Notes: generated from the letters alone by a model not told the origin. A stretch of 64,000 nt of DNA from Blastomyces gilchristii SLH14081 (GCF_000003855.2 NW_003101658.1:264388-328387), one strand, 5' to 3'; counted from the first letter of the stretch, positions 32,210 through 46,536 are shown. Translations and numbers: made by a program.

Positions 32210-35200
32210 GAATAATTTCTGTAAAAGAAGTCTCAGAGAACTTATTAATCACTTACAGAATATCATTCTCTACATCTGTGATAGAGAAACTCTCTGAATT
32301 CATGAATGAATCAATCTCAGTGAAGAACATTCTTGAGTATCTTTCACAGAATCAAGCTATTTTTCTACAAGAAATGCTTACTGTCTGCAAACACTCTCAA
32401 ACTGAGTCTCTAGACATGATCTTCAGAGATATCTGTAAACTGAAAAGAAACTTTCTCAAGCTGTGATTACTTAAGATTATCTATCAAATTACAATCTATA
32501 AAAGCTTTTGCAAGTTTGTATTTGAAATTGACTCACAAACCCAGCTGTGTAATATAAAAGATGAAGAAGCTGTTATCTATATAATAACAGATCTCTATTA
32601 CACTGAAGTCAAGAACTGGCTGAATTATCTAGAAAATGATTATGAGAGATCTCAATGATCTGTTCTTAAGACCTATCTAGAGAACAAGTTAAGAGACTCT
32701 GTGAGCTGAATAGAGAACACCTGAACTATGATCATTAATATTAGAAAAAGAGGTAAGAAATCTGATGAAGACTACTCACAGTGCTTTATAGAATTATAAT
32801 ATAAATTGAGACCTGTGAAAACAGAGCTCTGAAACAAGACCTGAATAATGATATTTATAAAGAGACTGAATAAAGACATGCAGAACAAGCTCATTGAGCA
32901 AGACTCTAAGTTCTTGACTCTGAAGAAACTGATGACTCTTATTCATTACTTACAGATCACTGTGAGAGTCACAGATCTGTAGAGAGTAAATCATTAACCA
33001 GCTCTGTGAGAGTTAGAATAACAGAGAACAGATTTATTAGAAAAAGATAACAAGACACAGAGAGATTCATATCTGACTGCTGAGTAGAAAAAGAGAGCTT
33101 TACAAGCTTCTGTAAACAGAGTGTATAACAGAGAGACTAAGAAAAAGAGACTCTGCTTCATCTGTTCTAAATCAGAACATCTTTATACAAACTGTCTGAA
33201 TAAATTAAAATAGAAATTTGAAGAGTTATAGACAGAGTCAGTAACAGCCTTCTTAAGAGTCTTGAAGCTAACACCTGAATCTGTTACTCTCTCAATGAAA
33301 ATACTTACTTACAGAGAGAGACTGTGCTGCAGTACTACTGCTCTGCAAGTATAAGAAGTATTGATAAACTCAGAATCTCAGGTCACTGTGATGTCTCTAA
33401 AGCTCACAGAGTGAATGAACTGAAAGATGAAGACTGAAAATCTGCTCTTACAATAAGTAAAGTGTGAGAACTCAGACCTGAGAACTGAGAGACTTGTAAA
33501 AATCATCTTTGAATTATAAGATCTCTCTGAAATCTGAAGAAGATTTGTGAAAACTGTAATTATCACAGATATCATAGATAACATGTATTTAAGACTTGTA
33601 TAACTTCAAAGACATAATCTGTACATAGCTGTTTATAAGTCAGGTTTATACTTCTGATCAGTGTTGACAGACTTACTCACAGAGATAGAAGCAGTTAATA
33701 CTGCAGAGTTGATTAGAGAAGACAAGCTCATTTATATAATAACTTTATAAGTGTCTGAGAATCTTGTGATCATGAAAACTAAGCTTCAGATATTAGAGAA
33801 ATATCAAGATCTTACAGAGATATTCAGCTCAGCTAAGGCAGCTGAGCTTTCTTCTCACTGTGAGAAGAATCTGATAATAGATTTAATAGAAGAGCAGAAA
33901 TTCTTCTGAGAATCAATCTATAAGCTCTCTCACTATAAGACAGAGATCTTGCAGATCTATGTGAAGAAGAATCTGAAGAATGACTTCATCTGATCTTCAC
34001 AGGCCTTCACAGAAGTCTCTGTGATATTTATGAAGAAGAAGAATAAAGATCTTAGATTATATATAGACTATCACAATCTGAACTCTAAGATAATAAAGAG
34101 CTGCTACTCTCTGTCTCTGATTAAGAATGTGATTAACTATCTCACAGAAGCTGTCATATTCACACAACTGAATATGATTAATGTATATACATAACTGTGA
34201 ATACAGTCTGAGAATGAATGAAAGACTGTCTTTAGAACTGCACTGAAATTATTTGAATATCTAGTGATGTCTTTTGATCTGACTAATATCTCTGTGATAT
34301 TTCAGTCTTTCATTAATAAAACACTTCATGCATATCTGAATGTCTTTGTGATAATATATCTGAATGATGTGATAATGTACTTCATGAAGAAGAAAGAACA
34401 TACTGAGTATATATAAAGTGTATTGAAGGTCTTAGATGAGACAGAACTGTATATTAAGCTTATGAAGTGTAACTTCAGTGTCTGCTGAATTAATTTTCTA
34501 GAATATGTAATCACTGTGAATAATATTCAGATGAAATCTTCACAGATTGAGACTATTCTATCATGACTGAAGTCAACTAGTATTCATAAGATTCAGATCT
34601 TTCTGAGCTTTGTGAATTTCTATAGACAGTTTATCTTTGTATTTATGAGAATCTCTTTGATTCTTACAGACATGCTGAAGAATGAAAATAAGAAGAAGTC
34701 ATCTCATAAACAGAGAATGAAAAGATTATTGAGAAGAAAGAACTGTGAGAACTTTCTTATCTCAGAAGCTCACAGAGTCTTTGTAAGATTGAAATAGATA
34801 TTCATGAATACAGTGATACTGTTTCACTTTGATTCCTTGCTTTTAATCAGATTAGAGACAGATGTCTTCTTCTTTACAATTTCAGAAATAGTCTTATAAC
34901 TACAGTCAAATGAGAACTGAGTTTCAGTGATCTTTTTCTCATGAAAGATACAACTTACAGAGATCAACTATGACATTCATGATCAGAAGCTTCTTATAAT
35001 AGTGAAATTCTTTCATTACTAGTGTCACTACTTTAAGAATCTCATGACAGTGATTACTGTTAGAACTGATCATGACAGCTTATAACAGTTTACTTCAATC
35101 AAGAAACTCTCACAGTGATAGATTTACTAAGCTCAGAGACTGAGTAAGTTCTGATTCAAGATAGAATATATTAAGAGAACTAAGAACTCAGCAGACAGAC

Positions 35201-36965
35201 TCTCTCACAGGTCAGACTATATTAAGAAGATCAGAATGACAGATATAGAGAGACTAGAGAAGACAGAAAAGCTTTACAGAATGCTCAGACTGAGTGTTAT
35301 GAAGAGATTGACTGAAGAGTCTCTCAATTCTCTGTGAGAGAAGAGGAAAAAGAGAGAGAAGAAGCCTGTATAACTACTCTCTATGATACTGAGAGTTAAT
35401 ACTCTGAGAATCTCTGTGAGAATTCTTGAAGAGAGTATCTATAATCTGAAGAGTTTGCAGACTTTGAGAAGTACTGTGAAAGACCTGATGTAAGAAGAAA
35501 CAGAGTATAAGTCTTTGTAAAATCTTCTATTCAGATTGTCTGAACTGTAACTGAAGAATGAATATACTCAGTATATTTAGAAACTACTTATGACAGAGAT
35601 TAATTCTGCAGAAATAAAGAATTGAAGAGACTTAAATAATCTCTTGTAAAGAGAGGACTGAATTTATATGCCTGTAAATGAGTTTCTATACATAGAACTT
35701 ATTAAAAGATATCATGACTCTTCTCTAGCAGGTCATTTTGCAGATACTAGAACTCATAAGCTGCTTATAAGGAAATACTTCTGACTGAAGATGTGAGAAC
35801 TTGTGAAGAAGATAGTGAATTCTTATACTGTTTGTCAGGGTTTGTGAGTAGTGTGGTCCAGGTTATATAAAGAACTTACTCCTCTATTCATTCTGTGAGA
35901 ACCTTGGAAATAGCTAGAAATGAATGCTCTTGTGAGCCTCTCTGAAAGCAAGGACATATATGATGCCTGCTTTGACAGTGTGCTGATGATAGTGAATCAC
36001 TTCATCAAGATAGCATACTTTATACTTATTCACAAGAACTTGAAGTTAAAGAATTTAACTCACATCTTTATCTGCAATGTGATTCAATTGTATGAATTGC
36101 TTATAAATATTATCTCAGACAGAGAATCAATCTTTGTAGAAGAGTTCTGATCTAATCTGATGACTATACTGAAGATCTCATGAGATCTAAGCATGACTTT
36201 TCATCAACAGACAGATGATCAGACAGAATATCTGATAAGTATATTAAAACAGTATCTGCAGTACTTTGTCAATTACAATCAGAATAACTGAGTGTATTAA
36301 TTATCACTCATGAAGTTTGCATACAATAACTCAAAGTATGTTAGCACAGATAAAACTCTCTTTGAGATACTCACTGAGACTCATTCACAGATGATCTTGA
36401 TGAACTCATGAGAGTATACTATAGAGTGTGATGATACTCATGAACAGGCTGAGAGAATTCAGAAGATTTAGAAGAAAGCCTGCAAATTCTTGAGAAAGAC
36501 TCAAGAGTATCAGAAGAGATACTATGACTTCAAGTATATCATGAAGAGTTTCAAGAAAGATGATAGAGTCTGACTGAGTCTAGAAAATATCATCATATAA
36601 AGATCTAGTAAGAAGCTGAATCTCTTACAGACAGAGCCTTGTAAGATTGTGAAGAAAGTTAGTTTACAGTTCTATAGATTGAAACTATCATCTGAGTTGC
36701 AGATGTACAATGTTTTTCATATCTCTTTACTTCATAAATATAAGAAATTCTCAGAAGAGAACTCTGTGACTCATCACTCTGTCTGTAAAGCACTAGAGAG
36801 TGAAAGAGAATATCAGATCAAAGAGATTATTGACTCAGAGAAGTGAGATTGTGAGCTCTGATTCAAGGTTCAGTGATAAGAATATTCTGATAAGATGAAT
36901 AAATTCACTTAAGAATCATTCAGATAGATAAGACATCTATAAAAGCTGAAACATGACTTTTATAT
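32210..36965 (+). pseudogene. gag-pol polyprotein relic of Ty3-A1
   Basis: A single long frame that reads as protein apart from stop codons, most of them where TGG, CAA or CAG would be expected. Pol Pro residues of the usual YPLPLI are Ser (SCYSLSLI), consistent with CC to TC change. The integrase zinc-binding region keeps H-x-H but one Cys is changed. It cannot make a functional polyprotein as it stands. Confidence 0.88.
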
Positions 36966-36984
36966 CACAAATTCTGACAAGTCA

Positions 36985-38827
36985 GAATAATGCAGTCTTC
37001 ACTAAGAACCTGATTATAATAAAGATATTAACACTGTTATTTATGAATTCTAGTCTATAAGATAATGAGTTTCTACTGAGATGAACAGTCTGCAGCATAC
37101 ATAAGAAAAGAAGAAAACATATTCTCATTAAAGCTAAAAAACAAGAAAATAAACAGGGCTGTGAATGCAATTTAGAGATTAACAAAGAAAAAATAAAGAA
37201 AATTCACACTCATATCATTAATATCTGTAACACTCAATTCTCTTATAACTATCAATTTCTTTCTTCAAAGAAGCAGAGAGTATTATATCTGTGATACAGA
37301 CAATTATTATATTTGATGTGAAGATCATCAGAAATGCACAGACTTCAGAGAAGTCAGACATCAGAGTATACATAGTTGTAGCAGAGCCTTGAAGACTGAT
37401 TATCTGTATGTGTGATCAGATATCTCTTATAAAGCTGTGTTCACTCTCTCAGTTGTGCTGAAGTATTCAGCCTGGAAATAATGAGAATATGAAGAGAGAG
37501 CTTATCTGCTCAGGTTAACTTCTGTTATGAATTCATGACATTCACATTGTCTTGACTACTCAGATTTTGCAGGTATCTGAGAACTCATCTCTCATTGACA
37601 ATGAGATTGCAGAAATGCGCCCGCGGTGCGAGGACTATTGATAGGAAATCTAGACATATTCACATATGCCTGGTCAGAGATTGTGTGAGCAGAGAGAAGG
37701 TGATTGTAGGCTCATGAGACTGCAGGAGACACTGACAACACCAGAAGCTTTGCAAGAACTGTTAGCTAGAATCTGTAAGAAATTACTTATGAGAAGACTT
37801 ACAGTAAAGAAGAGAACTGCACTGCTTGAAGTCAGAGACTGATCTGAGAGAGGGATAGAGTGAGCTGCTGGTCTGAAGATCAGATGTGATGATGAGGCTG
37901 AGAGAAGTGAAGACATAGTTGTGAGTGATGATGCCCCTGCTTCATCAGCTGGTAAAAAGTGACTGAAGAAGTCATAGAGACACTCATGAGAAGCTCAGCA
38001 GCAGTCAGACATTATTTACAAAGATATTGAAATTAAAAAAATTTTTATTCTTGAGAAGTTCTTGAATCAATACATGAACATTGTCAGAAACACTCTCTCT
38101 CTATCATCTGAATGAAAACACTTTATGAATGAATGAAGATACTCACAGTTTGTGAGAATGAGAGCTGTTACAGAAAAAGAGAAAAGAAGATAAGATTTCA
38201 CAGACAGATCTGGAATATTTATACTACTCTAGAGAGGTTTGCTTATACTATGAGTGATTCTATGAAACAGCCAGATCACTCTAGTAAATAAGAGTAATTG
38301 TGAATTGCAGGCCTGAATCTTTCTATGTGACTACAAAGAGTGATTGCAGACTGTGAATATCTTGATTCTACAATTCTACAGAGTTGATGAAAGAATGAAA
38401 AATTCCTCACAATTCTACAGTGTCAAAGAGCAATGATTTATGAGAATGAATGAAAGATCAACTCATGAATGTTTCTCTTTGATAAGAATGATCTCACAGA
38501 GAGTAATTCATCTGTAAGATGAATCTGTGTAATGATCACACAAGAATCTTGTGAAAATGATTGAGAGTCAACTGAAATTCTTCTGTATGAAAGATGTAAG
38601 ATGAATCTGTGTGATAGTCAGAGAAGAATCTGTAAATTATAAAGAATCTTGTGAAATAAGAAACTGAGTGACAGACTCTTTTCTCTTTGTGATAACAAGG
38701 GATTTTTCCTCACTGAGGTTTTTTACAGATGTGAAGGGTTTTTAGTGAGTATCACTGCAGTGCTGAGCTGACTATGAAGTCACTCAGTGAAAGGCTTCAT
38801 GGACAAAGCCTTAGAGAGAGAGAGATA
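36985..38827 (+). pseudogene. Extra 3' module of Ty3-A1 with a coding-like frame of unknown function
   Basis: About 1.8 kb lies between the chromodomain end and the 3' LTR, where most Ty3/Gypsy elements have only a short untranslated stretch. Within it, from about 37,640 to 38,640, one plus-strand frame reads as protein with mainly TGA interruptions (probably former Trp). It starts near HMPGQRLCEQ and runs through LQETLTTPEALQELLARICK and KKLLMRRLTVKKRTALLEV, then an acidic SEDIVVSDDAPASSAGKK. Ty3-A2 conserves the same frame (45,368-45,550 and beyond). It is charged and probably helical. No env-like membrane segment, protease or nuclease motif was recognised. A minus-strand open frame also overlaps (37,674-37,916), but the plus frame is the more protein-like. 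Confidence 0.5.
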
Positions 38828-39084
38828 TGTAAGAAATCTCACTTCTCATGAATTCTTTATCCCTATTTCTATCTCTTACATAATTAATAGGGCTAGCAGC
38901 CCTTGACTACACACAACTATATAAACTGAAGTTCACAAATACTATTCACAACTCAGCTTGAATGCTATTATACACTTGACTTCTACATTTATCTTCCTAC
39001 CATGAACACTTCTAGTAGTTAACAGTACATATCACACCAAGCTGCAAACACCTGAATAATCGCCTGCGAGCACTTATTCTTACA
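38828..39084 (+). repeat. Ty3-A1 3' LTR
   Basis: 257 bp, preceded by the purine tract TTAGAGAGAGAGAGATA, a plausible polypurine tract for plus-strand priming. It is more AT-shifted in its first 60 bp than the 5' copy. Confidence 0.93.
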
Positions 39085-39547
39085 AAATGCAAGTTAAAAT
39101 GCAAGAGATACTTGATTATGAATACCAGATCTGATCAGCTGCTTGAGATCAAATACTGTAATAATTTCAATTCTTGATAATATCTTATAGCTGTAAAGTC
39201 ATCATTCAATTCATCATTCTCATCAGGTGAAAACTTCAGTCATATACCTGTCATCATTGAGATTCTCACAGAATTCATCTTATTCATACTGAAATCTTCA
39301 AGAATCTTCTCAATATAACAGCTCTGTGTAACTGCTAGATCATCATTTCTTTGATATTTAATCTTTATTTCAAGATATAACTTGATCTCTTTAACATTCT
39401 TTGTCTCAAATCTCTTTATAATCTCTTTTAATACTCAGTCTAATTGCTGTTCTTGAGATTCTGTTCTCTGACAATCATTGATATATAATATCAGATAGAT
39501 CTTGTGAACAGAGTGATATAGAAATTCATCATCATAAAATGATATCT

Positions 39548-39805
39548 TGTAAGAAATTCCGCTTCTTGCGGATTCTTTACCTCTATTCCTATCTCTCATG
39601 TAATCAATAGGGCTAGCGGCCCTTGGCTACACACAACTATATAGACTGGAGTTCACGAATACTATTCACAACTCAGCTTGAATGCTATTATACATTTAAT
39701 CTCTACATTTTATCTTTCTATTATGAATACTTCTAGTAGTTAATAGTACATATCATATCAAGCTGTAAACACTCAAATAATCATCTGTGAGCACTTATTC
39801 TTACA
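39548..39805 (+). repeat. Ty3-A2 5' LTR
   Basis: 258 bp, alignable with the Ty3-A1 LTRs end to end. It keeps the CTAGCGGCCCTTGGCTAC block. Confidence 0.92.
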
Positions 39806-39939
39806 TTTCAAGCTCAGTCAGTCAGCAACTGTCTATTATAACTGAAAGAACTAGAAACTTGTATACTTCAATCTCTGTGAACTCTACTGCAGACACTCAG
39901 AAGCAGTTATCTGAATTATGAATAATCTCTATGAAAGAA

Positions 39940-42900
39940 GTCTCAGAGAACTTATTAATTACTTACAGAATATCATTCTCTGCATCTATGACAGAGAAAC
40001 TCTCTGAACTCACAAATGAATCAATCTCAGTGAAGAATATTCTTGAGTATCTTCTGCAGAATCAAGCTATTTTTCTATAAGAAATACTTACTGTCTGCAA
40101 ACACTCTTGAACTGAGTCTCTAGACATGATCTTCAGAGATATCTGTGAACTGAAAAGAAACTTTCTTAAGCTGCAATTACTTAAGACTACTTATTAAATC
40201 ACAATCTATAAAAGCTTTTGTAAGTTTGTATTTGAAATTGACTCACAAGTCTGACTGTGTGATATGAAAGATGAAGAAGCTGTTATCTATGTGATAACAG
40301 ATCTCTATTACACTGAAGTCAAGAACTAGCTGAATTATCTAGAGAATAATCATGAGAGATCTCACTAATTCATTCTTAAGACCTATCTAGAGAATAAGTT
40401 GAGAGACTCTGCAAGCTGAACAGAGAACATCTGAGCTGTGATTATCAATATTAGAAAAAGAGATAAAGAATCTGATAAAGACTACTCACAGTACTTTATA
40501 AAATTATGATATGAATTAAGATCTGTGAAAACAGAGTTCTGAAACAAGATCTGAATAATGATATTCATAAAGAGACTGAATAAAGATATACAGAACAAGC
40601 TCATTGAGCAAGACTCTAAGTTCTTAACTCTGAAGAAACTGATAACTCTTATTCATTACTTACAGATTACTGTGAGAGCTACAGATCTGTGAAGAGTGAA
40701 CTACTGACTGACTCTGTAAGAGTCAGAACAACAGAGAACAGATTTATTAGAAAAAGATGATAAGATACAGAGAGATTCATATCTGACTACTGAGTAAAGA
40801 GAGAGAGCTTCACAAGCTTCTGTGAACAGAGTGTATAATAGAAAGATTAAGAAAAAGAAACTCTGCTTTATCTGTTCTAAACTAGAATATCTCTGCACAA
40901 ACTGTCTGAACAAATTAAAATAGAAATTTGAGAAGTCACAGACAGAGTTAGCAACAGTCTTCTTAAGAGTCTTAAAGCTGACATCTGAATCTGTTACTCT
41001 CTCAATGAAAATACTTGCTTATGAAGAGAGACTGTGCTGCAGTGCTGCTGCTCTGTAAGTATAAGAAGTATTGATAAACTCAGAATCTCAGATCACTGTA
41101 ATGTTCTTAAAGCTTATGAAGTGAATAAGCTGAAAGATGAAGACTGAGAACCTGCTCTTGTAATAAGCAGGATCAAGAACTCAGACCTGAGAACTGAGAG
41201 ACTTATAAAAGTTATCTTTGAATTGCAAGATCTCTCTGAAATCTGGAGAAGATTTACAGAAACTGTGATTATTATAGATATTATAGATGACATGTACTTA
41301 AGACTTGTATAACTTTAAAGACACAATCTGTACATAGCTATTCATGAGTTAGGTTTATACTTCTAATCAGTGTTGACAGACTCACTTACAGAGATAGAAT
41401 CAGTTAATGCTGTAGAGTTAATTAGAGAAGACAAGCTTATCTATATAATAACTTTATAAGTATCTGAGAATCTCACAGTCATGAAAACTGAGCTTCAGAT
41501 ATCAGAGAAATACTGAGATCTCACAGAGATGTTCAGCTTAGTAAAGACAGCTGAGCTTTCTTCTCACTATGAGAAGAATCTGACAATAGATTTGATAGAA
41601 GAGTAGAAACTCTTCTAAGAATTAATCTATAAGCTCTTCTACTATGAGACAGAGGTCTTATAAATCTATATAAAGAAGAATCTGAAGAATGACTTTATCT
41701 GATCTTCATAGATCTTTGTGAAAGTCTCTGTGATATTTGTAAAGAAGAAGAATGAAGATCTCAGATTATATGTAGATTATTATAACCTGAACTCTAAGAT
41801 AATAAAGAGCTGCTACTCTCTGTCTCTGATTGAGAATGTAATTAACTGTCTCACAGAAGCTATTATATTCATACAACTAAATGTGATTAATGTATATATA
41901 TAACTGTAAATACAGTCTGAGAATGAATAAAAGACTGTCTTTAGAACTGCACTGAGATTATTTAAATATCTAGTAATGTCTTTTGATCTGATTAATGTCT
42001 CTGCAGTATTTCAGTCTTTCATTAATAAAATACTTCATATATATCTAAATGTCTTTATAGTAATATATCTGAATGATGTGATAGTGTACTTCATGAAGAA
42101 GAAAGAACACACTGAGCATGTGCAAAGTATGTTAAAGATCTTAGATAAGATAGAACTGTATATTAAGCTCACAAAGTATAACTTCAGTACTCACTGAATT
42201 AATTTCCTAGAATATATAATCACTGTAGATAATATTCAGATGAAATCTTTATAAGTTAAGACTATTCTATTATAACTGAAGTTAACTAGTATTTATAAGA
42301 TTCAGATCTTTCTAGACTTTGTGAATTTCTATAGATGATTTATCTTTATATTTATAAGAATCTTCTTGACTCTTACAGACATGCTGAAGAATGAAAATAA
42401 GAAGAAGTCATTCTGTGAATAAAGAATGAAAAGATTGTTGAGAAGAGAGAACTGTGAGAACTTTCTTATCTCAGAAGCTTATAAGATCTTTACAAGATTG
42501 AAACAGATATTCACAGATATAGTGATGCTGTTCTACTTTAATTTCTTACTCTTAATCAGATTGAAGACAGATGTCTTCTTCTTTATAATTTCAGAAATAG
42601 TCTTGTAACTACAGTCAAATGAGAACTGAGTTTCAGTGATCTTTTTCTTATGAAAGATGCAACTTATGAAGATTAACTATAACATTCATAATCAGAAGCT
42701 TCTTATAATAGTGAAATTCTTCTGTCACTGATATCACTACTTTGAGAGCCTTGTAACAGTGATTACTGTTAGAACTGATTATAACAGCTTACAACAGTTT
42801 ACTTCAATTAAGAAACTCTTATAATAACAGGTTCACTGAGTTTAGAGACTGAGTGAGTTCTAGTTCAAGATAGAATATATCAAGAAAACTAAGAACTCAG

Positions 42901-44670
42901 CAGACAGACTCTCTCACAGGTCAGACTATATTAAGAAGATCAGAATAACAGACATAGAGAGACTAGAGAAGGCAGAAAAGCTTCACAGAATGCTCAGACT
43001 GAGTATTATAAAGAGATTGACTGAAGAGTCTCTCAATTTCTCATAAGAGAAGAGAGAAGAGAAAGAAAAGAAGTCTGTATAACTACTCTCTATAACACTG
43101 AGAGTCAATACTCTGAGAATCTTTATAAGAATTCTTGAAGAGAGTATCTATAATCTGAAGAGTTTGCAGACTTTGAGAAGTACTGTGAAAGACCTGATAT
43201 AAGAAGAAACAGAGTATAAGTCTTTATAAGATCTTCTATTCAGATTGTCTGAACTGTAACTGAAGAATAAATATACTCAGTATATTTAAAAACTGCTCAT
43301 AGCAGAAATCAATCCTGCAGAAATAAAGAATTGAAGAGACTTAAATAATCTCTTGTAAAGAGAGAACTGAATTTATGTGCCTGTAAATGAGCTTCTATGT
43401 ATAGAACTTATCAAAAGATATTATGACTCTTCTCTAGTGAGTTATTTTACAGATACTAGAACTCATAAGTTACTTATAAGAATATACTTCTGACTGAAGA
43501 TGCAAGAACTTGTGAAGAAGATAGTGAATTCTTATACTATTTATCAGAGTTCATGAGTAGTGTAGTTCAGATTATATAAAGAACTTACTTCTCTACTCAT
43601 TTCACAGAAATCTTGAAAACAGCTAGAAATGAATGTTCTTATGAGTCTCTCTGAAAGCAAGAATATATATAATGCCTGCTTTAACAGTGTGCTGATAATA
43701 GTGAATTACTTCATCAAGATAACACACTTTATATTCATCTATAAGAACTTGAAGTCAAAGAATTTAACTCATATCTTTGTCTGCAATGTGATTCAGTTAT
43801 ATGAATTATCTGTGAATATTATCTCAGACAGAGAATCAATCTTTGTAGAAGAGTTCTAATCTGATCTGATAACTATACTGAAGATCTCATGAGATTTAAG
43901 TATGACTTTTCACTAATAGACAGATGATCAGACAGAACACCTGATGAGTATATTAGAATAGTATCTACAGTGCTTTATCAATTACAATCAGAATAACTGA
44001 GTGTATTGATTATTACTTACAGAGTTTATATACAATAACTTAAAACATGTCAGTACAGGTAAAACTCTCTTTGAGATACTCACTGAGACTCATCTGTGAA
44101 TGATCTTGATGAACCTGTGAGAGTATACTATAGAGTGTGATAATACTCATGAACAGACTGAGAGAATTCAGAAGATTCAGAAGAAAGCCTGTGAATTCTT
44201 GAGAAAGACTCAAGAGTATCAGAAGAGATACTATGACTTTAAGTATATTATAAAGAGTTTCAAGAAAGATGATAGAGTCTGACTGAGTCTAGAAAACATC
44301 ATTATACAGAGATCTAGTAAGAAGCTGAATCTCTTATAAACAGAGTCTTATAAGATTATAAAGAAAGTTAGCTTATAGTTCTACAGATTGAAACTGTTAT
44401 CTAAGTTATAAATATACAATGTTTTTCATATCTCTTTACTTCATAAATATAAGAAATTCTTAGAAGAGAATTCTGTGACTTATCACTCTGTCTATAAAGC
44501 ACTAGAGAGTGAAAGAGAATATCAGATCAAAGAAATTATTGACTCAGAGAAGTGAGGTCATGAGCTCTGATTCAAGGTTCAGTGATAAGAATATTCTGAT
44601 AAGATGAATGAGTTCACTTAAGAACTATTCAGACAGATAAGACATCTGCAGAAGCTGAGACATGACTTTT
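39940..44670 (+). pseudogene. gag-pol polyprotein relic of Ty3-A2
   Basis: Same order as in Ty3-A1: gag, protease, reverse transcriptase, RNase H, integrase, GPY/F module and chromodomain. All are recognisable but broken by many stops. The longest open pieces are 76 codons (integrase, 43,629-43,859) and 73 codons (reverse transcriptase, 41,976-42,197). Confidence 0.85.
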
Positions 44671-44699
44671 ATACTGTGAATTCTGATAAGTCAGAATAA

Positions 44700-46536
44700 T
44701 ACAGTCTTCATTAAAAATCTGATTATAATAAAGATATTAACACTGTCATTTATAAACTCTAGTCTATAAAATAATAAGTTTCTACTGAAATGAACAGTCT
44801 GCAGCATATACAAGAAAAGAAGAAATCATGTTCTTATTAAAGCTAAAAAATAAGAAAATAAACAGAGCTGTGAACACAATTTGAAGATTAACAAAGAAAA
44901 AATAAAGAAAACTCAAACTTATATTCTCATTACTCATAACACTCAATTTCTTCACAACTATCAATTTCTCTCTTTAAAGAAGCAGAGAGTATTATATCTG
45001 CAGTACAGACAATTGTTGCATTTGATATAAAGACTGTCAGAAATGCACAGACTTCAGAGAAGCTGAACATCAGAGTATATATAGTTATGACAGAGTCTTG
45101 AGAGCTGGCTGTCTGTGTATGTGATCAGATATCTCTCATGAAGCTGTATCTACTCTCTCAGTTATGCTGAAGTATTCAGCTTAGAAACAATTGAGATGTG
45201 AAGAGAGAGCTCATCTATTCAGATTAACTCTTATCACAAATTCATGATATTCACATTGCCTTGATTATCTGAATTTTATAAGTATCTGAGAACTCATCTC
45301 TTATTGATAATGAGATTGTGAAAATGCGCTGCAGTGTGAGAATCATTGATAGAGAATCTAGACATATTTGCATATACCTGATTGGAAATTGTGTGAGCAG
45401 AGAAGAGATGATCATAGATTCACAGAGCTGCAGAAGACACTGATAACATCAGAAGCTTCACAAGAACTGTCAGCTAGAGTCTGTAAGAAATTACTTATGA
45501 GAAGACTTACAGCAAAGAAGAGAACTGTGCTACTTGAAGCCAGAGGCTGACCTGAGAAAGACAGAGAGTTGACTGCTGGCCTGAAGATCAGGTGCAGTGA
45601 CAGAGCTGAGAAGAATGAAGATATAATTATGAGTGACAGCATCCCTGCTTCACCAGCTGATAAAAAGTGATCAGAGAAGTCATGAGAATGCTTATAAGAA
45701 GCTCAGCAGCAGTCAGATATTGTTACAAAGATATTGAAATTGAAAAATTTTTATTCTTGAGAAGTTCTTGAATTAATACACAGATATTGTCAGAAACACT
45801 CTCTCTCTGTTATCTGAGTGAAAACACTTCACAGATGAATAAAGATACTCACAGTTTATAAGAATAAGAGCTGTTACAGAAAAAGAGAAAAGAAGATAAG
45901 ATTCTACAGACAGATCTGAGATATTTATACTACTTTAGAGAGATTTACTTACACTGTGAGTGATTCTGCAGAACAGTCAGATCACTCTAGTAAATAAGAG
46001 TAATTATGAATCACAGATCTGAATCTTTCTATATGACTATAAAGAGTGATTACAGACTGTGAACATCTTAATTCTACAATTCTACAGAGTTAATGAAAGA
46101 ATGGAAAATTCCTCACAATTCTACAGTGTTAAAAAACAATGATTTATGAGAATAAGTGAAAGATTAACTTATGAATGTTTCTCTTTGATAAGAGTGATCT
46201 CACAGAAAGTGATTCATCTGTGAGATAAATCTGTGTGATGATTATATAAGAATCTCATGAAAATGATTGAGAGTCAACTGAAACTCTTCTGTATAAAAGA
46301 TGTAAGATGAATCTGTGTGATAGTCAGAGAAGAATCTGTAGATTATAAAGAATCTTATAAAATAAGAAACTGAGTGACAGACTCTTTTCTCTTCACAGTA
46401 ATAAGGAATTTTTCCTCACTAAGATTTTTTTATAGATGTGAAGAGTTTTTAGTGAGTATCACTGCAGTGCTGAGCTGATTCTATGAAGTCACTCAGTGAA
46501 AGGCTTTGCAGATGAAGCCTTAGAGAGAGAGAGATA
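44700..46536 (+). pseudogene. Extra 3' module of Ty3-A2 with the conserved coding-like frame
   Basis: Colinear with 36,985-38,827 of Ty3-A1. The open piece 45,368-45,550 begins MHIPDWKLCEQRRDD and contains CKKLLMRRLTAKKRT. Its protein is shared with Ty3-A1 apart from scattered substitutions. Two small compensating length differences near 45,720-45,750 restore the frame relative to Ty3-A1. Function unknown. Confidence 0.5.

Larger units (their letters stand above)
31834..39089 (+). mobile_element. Ty3-A1: full-length chromodomain Ty3/Gypsy element with TSD
   Basis: The element is 31,839-39,084 (7,246 bp), flanked by AAATG on both sides (31,834-31,838, 39,085-39,089). The LTRs are 257 bp each and start TGTAAGAAAT and end TTCTTACA. 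Gag-pol order on the plus strand: gag from about 32,210 with an intact CCHC knuckle CFICSKSEHLYTNC (33,154-33,195), then a protease-like LINSESQ (about 33,365). Reverse transcriptase follows (about 33,960-34,400; YLND for YLDD), then RNase H (about 34,830-35,120). The integrase (about 35,690-36,300) has SDRE and DDQTE blocks. It is followed by a GPY/F-like module ending VFHISLLHKY and a chromodomain remnant (EYQIKEIIDSEK, about 36,808-36,960). The chromodomain marks it as a chromovirus. Stops (TAA, TAG, TGA) occur throughout. It sits inside Copia-1. Confidence 0.93.
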
